Below, one piece after another: positions 15,034 to 21,553 of a DNA stretch of 21,553 nt. The stretch comes from Deltaproteobacteria bacterium (GTDB taxonomy: Bacteria; Desulfobacterota; Desulfobulbia; Desulfobulbales; UBA5123): contig JAJYKH010000009.1 of the NCBI GenBank assembly GCA_021788685.1, forward strand, positions 1 through 21,553, written 5' to 3'. Every line of letters starts with the position of its first letter. Position 1 is the first letter of the stretch. The notes beneath the pieces are model-generated. The model was not told where the DNA came from, made no database searches, and worked only from the letters and a program-made list of their open reading frames with translations. Both the position numbers and the translations under genes were made by a program.

Positions 15034-17532
15034 TCACGGCGCCCCGGCCGCCAGCAGCTCGCCGATTTTCCCGGGGGGGAGCGGCTCGCTGTACAGGAAG
15101 CCTTGTATCTCGTCGCATTCGGTGGAGCGCAGGAACGCCAGCTGCTCCTCGGTTTCCACGCCCTCCGCGATGATCTTCAGCCGCAAATGGTGCCCCATGA
15201 CGATGACCGCTTTCACGATCGCCTGGTCGCTGAGGTCGGTGGCCACGTCCCTGATGAAGGACTGGTCGATCTTGAGGCTCCGGATGGGAAACCTCTTCAG
15301 GTAAGTGAGGGAGGAGTAGCCGGTGCCGAAATCGTCGATGGACAATTTGATCCCCATCTCCTTCAGCTTGCGCAGGTTCGGCACCGCCAGGTCGATGTCC
15401 TTCATGGCGGTGCTCTCGGTGATCTCGATGTCCAGATGGCGCGGGTCGAGTCCGGTCGCCTCCAGGACCTTGGAAACCCGCGCGGGGAGCTCGGGGTGCA
15501 GGAACTGGCGGGCGGAGAGGTTCACGGTGACGCAGAGGGTCTCGCATCCTGCCTCGCCCCAGGCCTTTCTCTGCCGGCAGGCGCTCTCCAGCACCCATTC
15601 GTCGATGGCGGCGGTGAAGCCCATCTCTTCCGCCAAGGGAATGAACCGGGCGGGGTGAAGGAGGCCCAGCTCAGGATGGTGCCAGCGCACCAGGGCCTCC
15701 AGGCAGGTGATCTCCCGGGTGGCGATATTCACCAGCGGCTGGTAGTGGACCACCAGCTGCCCGCGCTCAAGGGTCCGGCGCAGGCTGTTTTCGAAGAGCA
15801 GCCGTTCCACGGTCCTGACGTTGAGGGCGGTATTGAAAAACTGGTAATTGTCCCGGCCCTGCTCCTTGGCATGGGTCATGGCGATGTCGGCGTTCATCAG
15901 GAGGGCTTCCGGATTGCCGCCGTCCTCGGGAAAAATGCTGATGCCGATGCTCGCGGTCAGGTAGACCTCCCGGGAGTCGATGCGGAAGGGTCTCCGCAAG
16001 GCCGCCATGATCGTTTCTATGAGAAAAGGGACCCCATCCGGAGTCACCTCGGGAAGGAGCAGCACGAACTCGTCCGCCCCCACGTGGGCCAGCGTGTCGG
16101 TTTCGCCGATGGCGGCCCGCAGCCGGCCGGCCACCTCCCGGATCAACTGGTCGCCGATGGCGTGCCCCAGGGTGTCGTTGATGGACTTGAAGCGGTCGAG
16201 ATCGAGAAAGGCCACCCCGAGCTTTTTCCCGTTGCGGCGCACCTGGGCCAGGCCGCGGTCGAGATGGATCATCAGCAGCGGCCGGTTGGGGAGTCCCGTG
16301 AGCAAATTGTGGTAGGCCTGGTACTTGATCGTATCCTCGGCTTTCTTCCGCTTGGTGATGTCGCGGGCGATGCCGATGAAGAAGTGTTTCCCGTTCTTGA
16401 CGTATTCGCCGTACGAGATCTCCAGGGGAATTTCCCGGCCGTCCCGGTGAAGCCCCGGCATTTCGACCGTCCCCCAAGGCAGGTGCCTTTCACCGGTAGC
16501 GAGGTGATCGCGCATTGCCTGGAAGTGGGCCTGCCGGAACCGCTCGGGCATGAGCAGGGTGAGAGACTTCCCCTGGAGCTCGGCGCTCGTGAAGCCGAAC
16601 AGTTTTTCCACCACAGGGTTGCTGAAGGTGATCCGGCTTTCCTCGTCGATGGTCACCATCGCGTCCTGGGCGGTCTCGGCGATGATGCGGTAGCGCTCCT
16701 CGCTCTCCCTCAGGGCCTCTTCCGCCTGCACCCGGGCGGTGATGTCCACATGCATCAGCACCACTTGCCGGATGGCGCCCCCTTCGTCCTTGACCGGGTA
16801 AATGAAGCCCCTGACCCAGCGGGCACGGCCTTTGCGGACGGCCTCTGCCGGTTCGTAGAAAATCGCCGGGATCTCCGCCGCCTCTCCGGCAAAGGCCTTC
16901 CGCAGGTAGGGCAGGGCCCCCTTGACCGCAAGCTGCTGATCCTGGAGCACGTTGTAACCCCGAGTGGCCTCCAGGGTGAGCCCCCAGAGCTTCTCCCAGG
17001 CCCGGTTCACTTCCACGGTCCGGCCGTCGGGGGAGAAGATCTGCATGCTGACCGGCGACTGCCCGAACAGGTTGCGGAACCGCGCTTCGGAGAGGCGGAG
17101 TGCCTCCTCCGCTTCCCGGCGCGCGGAAATGTCTTCGAGGGTGACCACCCCGGCGATGATCCGTCCCTCCTCGTCCCGGACGGGCGACGAGCTCACCCTC
17201 ATGAGCCCGTGGGTTCCGTCCCCCCGCAAAAAGTCGATCTCCTCGCCGCTTATCGTCTCCCCGTGGAGGGAGCGGGCGAGCGGCCATTCTTCGGGCTGGT
17301 AGGGCCTGCCGTCGGGATGGAAGCCCTTGTATCCGCCGTATTCGCCGATGGCCGCGGCCTGGAGGAACGGCTGGCGCAAGATCCGCTCCACCTGCTTGTT
17401 GCCGAGGATCAGTTTCCCCGAAGGGGCCTCGGCAATGATGACCCCCACCGGGATATGCATGAGCACCGTTTCCAGGAATTTTCTCTCGCCCTGCAGGAAA
17501 GCGGAGCCGCGGGTCAGCTGCGTCTTTTCCAT
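15034..17532 (-). CDS. Soluble PAS-PAS-PAS-GGDEF-EAL protein, probably a c-di-GMP phosphodiesterase
   Basis: An 832-residue cytoplasmic protein. Three PAS modules occupy about 14-140, 147-267 and 276-395, each ending in a typical DIS/DIT linker. The GGDEF domain (402-565) has the signature HVGADEF (483-489), with the second glycine changed to alanine, and the RxxD inhibitory site five residues upstream is lost (GETD). The EAL domain (572-830) keeps CLEALVRW (612-614), Asn671, Glu706, the DDFGTG aspartates (733-734), LKIDQ (Lys754) and EGVET (790-794). It therefore probably degrades c-di-GMP, with the GGDEF part weak or regulatory. The frame is open to an ATG at 17694 that overlaps the upstream stop as ATGA, but the 54 extra codons have low third-position GC and an Arg/Pro-rich product. 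At 17532 an AAAGG sits right at the start codon, so the start is uncertain. Confidence 0.9.
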   Translation of the reverse strand: MEKTQLTRGSAFLQGERKFLETVLMHIPVGVIIAEAPSGKLILGNKQVERILRQPFLQAAAIGEYGGYKGFHPDGRPYQPEEWPLARSLHGETISGEEIDFLRGDGTHGLMRVSSSPVRDEEGRIIAGVVTLEDISARREAEEALRLSEARFRNLFGQSPVSMQIFSPDGRTVEVNRAWEKLWGLTLEATRGYNVLQDQQLAVKGALPYLRKAFAGEAAEIPAIFYEPAEAVRKGRARWVRGFIYPVKDEGGAIRQVVLMHVDITARVQAEEALRESEERYRIIAETAQDAMVTIDEESRITFSNPVVEKLFGFTSAELQGKSLTLLMPERFRQAHFQAMRDHLATGERHLPWGTVEMPGLHRDGREIPLEISYGEYVKNGKHFFIGIARDITKRKKAEDTIKYQAYHNLLTGLPNRPLLMIHLDRGLAQVRRNGKKLGVAFLDLDRFKSINDTLGHAIGDQLIREVAGRLRAAIGETDTLAHVGADEFVLLLPEVTPDGVPFLIETIMAALRRPFRIDSREVYLTASIGISIFPEDGGNPEALLMNADIAMTHAKEQGRDNYQFFNTALNVRTVERLLFENSLRRTLERGQLVVHYQPLVNIATREITCLEALVRWHHPELGLLHPARFIPLAEEMGFTAAIDEWVLESACRQRKAWGEAGCETLCVTVNLSARQFLHPELPARVSKVLEATGLDPRHLDIEITESTAMKDIDLAVPNLRKLKEMGIKLSIDDFGTGYSSLTYLKRFPIRSLKIDQSFIRDVATDLSDQAIVKAVIVMGHHLRLKIIAEGVETEEQLAFLRSTECDEIQGFLYSEPLPPGKIGELLAAGAP

Positions 17533-17690
17533 CCTTTCAGGATAGCGGTTTCCCGGGCGGAAATACACCGCGCGAAAAGGGGGCCAGCTGAAACGATCGA
17601 GAGGGGGATCCCACCGTCGGTTCCCGCTATCTCTGGCCTTCGGATGCGGACGCCTCATGAGGCTCCGCTCCCATGCCGGCGCGGACCGGT

Positions 17691-18386
17691 TCATTTACGG
17701 AAATCGGGAAAGACCTCGGAGGGAAACGAAGCAGCAGCGGCTCGTGTTGACTCCCGCCGGGCAAGGTTTTTGAGGGGGGCATGCCAGTGGTGCCGCTTCC
17801 ACAGCCCGATGTAAAGGAATGGCCCGTGGAAGCGGGCGTGCAGCTTTGTTTTGAAGCGGATGGACGGATGATTGATGCAGTCGCTGATGCTGAAGAGCCG
17901 ATCGCGGCCGCGGGCGGCCAGAAAGCGGTACAGCCGGCAGCGCAGAAAAACCGCCACTCCCTTGCCCCGGTGGGCCGGCAAGGTGTAGGAATCATAAAGG
18001 AAGGCCTGGCGGGATGTCAGCGCCAGCCGTTTCCCCATGAAGACCGCTTCCCGGGTGCAGCACCAGGTGAAGGCCGCCAGCTCCGAGCCGTGCTTGGCCG
18101 CCAGGCAGAGGTGACCGCGCCGGAGCCGATCGATCCGCTCTTCCATGTTGGCTGTTTGCCCGGGCAAGGCGGCGAGCGGACCCATTTCCTCTTCGGTGAG
18201 CAGGGTGATCCCGTATTCCTCAAACCCCTTTTCCAGTCCCTTCAAGGCTTCGCCTTCCCCTCCTTCCTCCACCAGATAGTAGCTGGTGAGTCGAAGACCA
18301 CTGCGGGCCAGCGCATCCAGCAGGAGGCGCCGGGAGGGGCTGTACCGCAACTTGAATAGCAGGTGGGAAAAATAAGCTCCGATCAT
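17691..18386 (-). CDS. GNAT-like N-acyltransferase
   Basis: A 231-residue protein with a GNAT-like second half: YDSYTLPAHRGKGVAVFLRCRLYRFLAARG (131-160) carries the acyl-CoA pyrophosphate loop (HRGKGVA), followed by FSISDCINHPSIRFKTKL, which resembles the last GNAT strand-helix. The N-terminal 120 residues are less typical. No signal or membrane span is seen. Its ATG overlaps the BKACE stop as ATGA, so the two are translationally coupled and probably act in one pathway. Substrate is unknown. The stop codon overlaps the longest possible start of the PAS-GGDEF-EAL gene. Confidence 0.75.
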   Translation of the reverse strand: MIGAYFSHLLFKLRYSPSRRLLLDALARSGLRLTSYYLVEEGGEGEALKGLEKGFEEYGITLLTEEEMGPLAALPGQTANMEERIDRLRRGHLCLAAKHGSELAAFTWCCTREAVFMGKRLALTSRQAFLYDSYTLPAHRGKGVAVFLRCRLYRFLAARGRDRLFSISDCINHPSIRFKTKLHARFHGPFLYIGLWKRHHWHAPLKNLARRESTRAAAASFPSEVFPDFRK

Positions 18387-19231
18387 GCCACGCCCAGGAC
18401 TTTCCTGGCCTCACGGTGGGAATAGGGCCTCATGCCAAGGGCCTTTGCGATCAAGAGGACACGCTCCACCAGGGTGCGATTGGTCGCCAGGGTGCTCCTC
18501 TCCCGGTCGAGCCAGATGTTGTCTTCGAGCCCCACCCGGACGCCGCCTCCCGCCGCCAGGGCCATGGCGTTCATCTCCACTTGGGCGTGGCCGATGCCCC
18601 CGACCGACCAGATCGAGCCAGGGGGCAGCTCCCTGATCATCAGACCGAGGCTGAGCATCTCGGCCTGCGCGCAGGCGATGTTGCCCAGGATCAGGTTGAA
18701 GTAGTATGGCGGCGAGATCATTCCTTTCGAGATGAGATATTTGGCATAGTTGACCATGCCCAGGTCAAAGACCTCCATTTCCGGGCGGATGGAATTGGCT
18801 TTCATCTTGGCGGCCAGTCCCCGGATCGTTTCCGGCGGGTTGATGCTTGCCTGCCTGTTGAAATTGAGCGAGCTCAGGATCAGGCTCCCAAAATCCGGCT
18901 TGAGGCCGTTATTCAGCTCCAGCACTTCGGAGCGCTGGGCAAACTCGTTGTGGGTCCGGCCGCTGGTGGAGACGCAGAGCACCAGGTCCGGCTGGCGGCG
19001 GCGAATCCCGGCAATGATCTCCGCATAGACCTCCTTGCGGAAAGTTGGCATCCCCGAGCCGTTCTCCCTGGCATGAAGATGGACCATGTTCACGCCGAGA
19101 TCGGCCATTTCCAGGACATCCTCGATGATCTCCGCCGGCTTGAGGGGGACGTACGGCGTCATTTCCCGGGTCGGGATCATGCCGGTTGGCGTGAAATTCA
19201 GGATGAATTTCCGGGGAGCAATTGTCGGCAT
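18383..19231 (-). CDS. BKACE family enzyme (beta-keto acid cleavage, Kce-like)
   Basis: A 282-residue TIM-barrel protein of the DUF849/BKACE family, zinc enzymes that condense a beta-keto acid with acetyl-CoA and release acetoacetate plus a new acyl-CoA. The zinc motif VHLHAREN has His51 and His53, and the later GLEDN holds Glu236/Asp237, with Arg232 nearby. VCVSTSGRT-like and VEVFDLGMV-like strands are recognisable. The residue matching Glu14 of lysine-fermentation Kce, as I remember that sequence, is Ile19 here (TPTGMIPTRE), so the substrate probably is not 3-keto-5-aminohexanoate. The start at 19231 was chosen because the frame upstream (to 19405) has low third-position GC; an ATG at 19285 is the alternative. 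An ATGA overlap couples it to the GNAT-like gene. Confidence 0.85.
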   Translation of the reverse strand: MPTIAPRKFILNFTPTGMIPTREMTPYVPLKPAEIIEDVLEMADLGVNMVHLHARENGSGMPTFRKEVYAEIIAGIRRRQPDLVLCVSTSGRTHNEFAQRSEVLELNNGLKPDFGSLILSSLNFNRQASINPPETIRGLAAKMKANSIRPEMEVFDLGMVNYAKYLISKGMISPPYYFNLILGNIACAQAEMLSLGLMIRELPPGSIWSVGGIGHAQVEMNAMALAAGGGVRVGLEDNIWLDRERSTLATNRTLVERVLLIAKALGMRPYSHREARKVLGVA

Positions 19232-19957
19232 CCCAAAAAGCCGCTCCGCTGACGGTCCACGCTGTGTAAGTTGTTGTTTGCTCATTCCCGCCCGCCGAGG
19301 CCCAAAGGTTATTGCGAGGCCATCGATATTGTTGGCGATGCCTTTTCCTGCCCCACGGGCTCGAGGCAGAATAGCGCTCCTTAAGCATGCAAATCCGGAG
19401 CCCATGCAGTGCGGGTTGCTAATTTCGTGGGATAAGACCTGAATCCTTGACGACGGGTTGATCTCGTCGGACCTATCTCATTGAATCGGTGACCCGTGGC
19501 ACAGACTGCGGCCGAGCCATGGCTTCACCCGTCGCCCTTCGGGGCGCCCGTCCCCACGCCATCTCCTTTGCCGGCAACGGTTCGATAGAGCCCATCCTAA
19601 TCGAACGGCCGTTTTCGCTCTGGCGCACGGACGAACCCTCACGGATTCAGGTAAAAGAGAAAAAACCGTACAACGAAGGAGGGAGCGAAAAGGTTCCGGT
19701 TTACCGGTCGGATTTTTCGGATTCCCGGATGGCCGCTCTTCGGAAGAGGCGAAGGCCGGGGGGCAGGGGAGATGCCGGAAGGAGGAATTCCGCGATGGCT
19801 GGAGAATGCAGCAATTCTCTTCTTGACACGAAAGGGCAGGGGGACCGATCCTAGGGTTTTCTTGCGAAATTTGGCGTTATCTCCACCATCGTCACTCCGG
19901 CGCAGGCCGGGGCCCTGACCCACCTGAAAGGACCGGATTCCGGGAGGACTCCACGAT
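19232..19957. other. Long gene-poor region between the BKACE gene and the UPF0104 gene
   Basis: About 730 bp with lower GC patches and no convincing gene. A plus-strand frame (19489-19854) has poor codon usage, although its last 20 codons start at an ATG (19795) preceded by AAGGAGG. A TTGACA at 19823-19828 resembles a -35 box but lacks a good -10. Near 19890-19915 the sequence GTCACTCCGGCGCAGGCCGG resembles a widespread intergenic palindrome type. Promoters for both flanking operons should lie here, but I cannot place them. Confidence 0.5.
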
Positions 19958-20950
19958 ATGAATCGAAGCAAGCTGGCGGGCAAGCTGCTGCTTTCCGGCG
20001 GCCTTCTTGCCTACCTGTTTTGGAAATTTCCCGCCGCCGATACCTTTGCCGCCATGCGGGAGACCCGGCTCCTGCCGTTTGCCGGGGCGGCTCTCACCTT
20101 GTTCCCCATTACCCTTCTGGGTGGGTGCCAGGCGCTGTACATGACCAGGGCGCAGGGGATTCCCCTCTCGCTCCGGGATATGGTCCGGATCAATCTGGCC
20201 ACTGCTTTTTACGCCCTCTTTCTGCCCGGCGTGCTGGCCGGGGGGGCGGTCAAGTGGTACAAGCTTGCCAGGGCGGGGAGCAAACCTGCCCAAGCCGCGG
20301 CCGTGGTTCTCTTCAACCGCTATATGGAAACGTTCGCCGTGGTCCTGGTCGGGGTTCTTTTTCTTCTGCCCGATCCATTGCCGACCGGCGGCTTTCGCAG
20401 CCTGAAAACGGCGTCGCTCTTCCTGCTCGTGCTCTTTCTGATCGGCTATGGCCTGCTGCTGCTGCCCCGGCTTCCCGAAAAGGCGGAGCGCTGGATCGCC
20501 CGCCTGCCCCTGCCTCAACCCGTGCAGGAGAAGCGGCGGAAGCTCCTGGATGCCATGCAGCGGTTCCAGGACCTTCGCTTCCGGGATCACGCGGGCCTCC
20601 ATGGCGTCCTCCTGCTCAGAAACGGCGTGGGCATTCTGTCCACCTACCTGCTGGCCCGATCGCTCGATCTTGACATCTCCCTCATCCAGGTCGGCTGGGT
20701 CCGCTCGGTGATGGCGCTGATCGCCACGCTGCCCCTCTCCTTCTCAGGCCTGGGCGTCCGGGAAGGGACCCTGGTGGTGCTGCTGAGCGGATACGGGGTG
20801 CCGCCCGCCCAGGCCCTGGCCTTCTCCTTCCTGATCTTTCTCAGGGGCATCCTCCTGGCCTCGGCGGGCGGCCTGCTTGAGCTGCACCAGTTCCTGCGGA
20901 AGCCTCTGGCCAACGGGGTCCATCGTTATTTCACGAACGAGCAGCAGTAA
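19958..20950 (+). CDS. UPF0104 / lysylphosphatidylglycerol synthase transmembrane-region protein
   Basis: A 330-residue polytopic inner-membrane protein with about seven or eight hydrophobic segments (for example 6-24, 38-58, 80-97, 121-139, 151-173, 235-256, 266-287, 292-310). It matches the membrane half of MprF-type proteins (AglD/UPF0104), shown by FYALFLPGVLAGGAVKWYKLAR and SFSGLGVREGTLVVLL. The catalytic tRNA-dependent domain of MprF is absent, so it may work as a lipid or glycolipid flippase or partner of a glycosyltransferase. GGGAGG lies upstream of the ATG. Its 3' end overlaps the convergent PpnP gene by 25 bp. No partner glycosyltransferase is in view. Confidence 0.88.
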   Translation: MNRSKLAGKLLLSGGLLAYLFWKFPAADTFAAMRETRLLPFAGAALTLFPITLLGGCQALYMTRAQGIPLSLRDMVRINLATAFYALFLPGVLAGGAVKWYKLARAGSKPAQAAAVVLFNRYMETFAVVLVGVLFLLPDPLPTGGFRSLKTASLFLLVLFLIGYGLLLLPRLPEKAERWIARLPLPQPVQEKRRKLLDAMQRFQDLRFRDHAGLHGVLLLRNGVGILSTYLLARSLDLDISLIQVGWVRSVMALIATLPLSFSGLGVREGTLVVLLSGYGVPPAQALAFSFLIFLRGILLASAGGLLELHQFLRKPLANGVHRYFTNEQQ

Positions 20951-21240
20951 TCGGTGACGGTCCCCACCTTGAGCCGGAACTTCGATTGGGCAGGGACCTC
21001 GAAGGTGGTGCCGCCGGTGTAATGGAGCCACTCCGAAGATCCGGCCTGCTGGACTTCCAGGTCGCCGCTCTGGATTTCCATGATCTCCTTGTCGCCGGTC
21101 CCGAACTCGTATTCGCCCGGCAGCATCACCCCCAGGGTTTTCTTCGAGCCGTCCGGAAAAATGATCGTCCGGCTGGTGACCTTGCCATCGAAGTAGACAT
21201 TCGCCTTCCGCACCACCGTGACTCCCCTGAATTCGGACAT
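20926..21240 (-). CDS. ppnP: Pyrimidine/purine nucleoside phosphorylase PpnP (DUF1255)
   Basis: A 104-residue cupin-like protein matching E. coli PpnP/YaiE: FDGKVTSRTIIFPDGSKKTLGVMLPGEYEF (17-46), then EIMEIQSGDLEV and TTFEVPAQSKFRLKV, ending in TDYCCSF where PpnP has TSYLCRY. The family splits several nucleosides with phosphate into base plus ribose-1-phosphate. An AGGAGG lies eight nucleotides before the ATG. The final codons overlap the end of the oppositely directed UPF0104 gene by 25 bp. It is separate from the pur/pyr genes at the other end of the window. Confidence 0.95.
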   Translation of the reverse strand: MSEFRGVTVVRKANVYFDGKVTSRTIIFPDGSKKTLGVMLPGEYEFGTGDKEIMEIQSGDLEVQQAGSSEWLHYTGGTTFEVPAQSKFRLKVGTVTDYCCSFVK

Positions 21241-21445
21241 GGACTTCCCCTCCTGTTTGTTTGCGCTGTTGAGGCAGGTTGAAGAGCGGGAATGTACCCG
21301 ATACCGGGGAGATCCTCAATTGATTCCGTGGACGGGGCATTCCGCCCGCGCCGGCGAGACGGTCCTCTCCCGGTTCGTATTCTGATACGATGTCCTTGTT
21401 GGGTCACTTGTTCCGGATTCCCAGGCACGGAGACTCGGATTATCC

Positions 21446-21553
21446 GTGAACGCCGTCCATGCGCAGCGCAGCCGTGCGCAAAAGAAAATAGCCTTGGGCA
21501 TCCTGCTCGTCCTCGTGCTGGCCCTTGTCTATGGGGGCCTTGCCCGGACCGGG
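21446..21553 (+). CDS. Start of a possible membrane-anchored protein, truncated by the window edge
   Basis: From a GTG at 21446 the frame is open to the right edge (36 codons). After a basic lead (QRSRAQKK) it encodes a hydrophobic stretch IALGILLVLVLALVYGGLA, like a signal anchor. The nearest in-frame stop upstream is at 21383-21385. The only purine-rich site (GGAG) lies about 13 nt upstream of the GTG, which is far. Product unknown; a later start beyond the window cannot be excluded. Confidence 0.45.
   Translation, partial: MNAVHAQRSRAQKKIALGILLVLVLALVYGGLARTG

Noticed and set aside
17533..17694. Longer N-terminus for the PAS-GGDEF-EAL protein starting in an ATGA overlap
   Set aside because: The 54 added codons show low third-position GC and an Arg/Pro-rich product, although the overlap makes this start not impossible.
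19489..19854. 121-codon frame in the gap before the UPF0104 gene
   Set aside because: Codon usage and composition are unlike the neighbouring genes and there is no ribosome site at its start; only the short 3' part with AAGGAGG was kept as a weak finding.
19406..19957. c-di-GMP or other riboswitch upstream of the UPF0104 gene
   Set aside because: No conserved riboswitch core could be recognised by eye.

Overview
The window is GC-rich chromosomal DNA from a Gram-negative bacterium. Signal peptides and two-membrane-type sensor layouts point to a periplasm, and an Hsp15-like protein, a UPF0173 hydrolase, a PpnP-like protein and a PAS-GGDEF-EAL protein fit this. The mix of a stand-alone IMP cyclohydrolase, PyrR, FolE2, a BKACE enzyme and short-period intergenic repeats looks most like a member of the Desulfobacterota/Desulfuromonadota. 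That placement is an inference from gene style only. I see no rRNA, tRNA, CRISPR array, transposase or phage gene.

Positions 1-6336 hold seven genes, all on the minus strand. In transcription order they are an Hsp15-type S4 protein, IMP cyclohydrolase (purH domain), GAR formyltransferase (purN), the pyrimidine regulator/UPRTase pyrR, a GAF plus HATPase kinase-like protein, a rhomboid protease and a U32 peptidase-family protein cut by the window edge. Three of the gaps carry short tandem or inverted repeats: 9-bp CACGAAGGG units (two copies), heptads related to AATGGAT, and heptads related to CCTCCAA and CTTCAGC. One repeat block fills the whole kinase-rhomboid gap, supplies the kinase stop codon and leaves the rhomboid gene without a visible ribosome binding site.

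Positions 6651-9486 hold folE2 and a lytic transglycosylase on the plus strand, facing a conserved-looking gene of unknown function on the minus strand. The 3' end of the unknown gene appears frameshifted by one missing base in a C run (8825-8827). Restoring that base gives an acidic tail ending just 13 bp from the transglycosylase stop.

Positions 9940-14964 hold a plus-strand run: a UPF0173 metal-dependent hydrolase, a periplasmic solute-binding protein, a NarL-type sensor kinase, a NarL/LuxR response regulator and a cysteine-less carboxymuconolactone decarboxylase-family protein. The binding protein overlaps the kinase gene by 28 nt and no permease or ATPase gene is present, so the three signalling genes look like a ligand-sensing module rather than a transporter.

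Positions 15034-19231 hold a minus-strand run: a BKACE-family enzyme coupled by an ATGA overlap to a GNAT-like acyltransferase, then a soluble triple-PAS GGDEF-EAL protein with a GADEF signature but an intact-looking EAL domain. After a gene-free stretch of about 730 bp come a UPF0104/flippase-like membrane protein (plus), a convergently overlapping PpnP-family nucleoside phosphorylase (minus), and the first codons of a possible membrane-anchored protein at the right edge.
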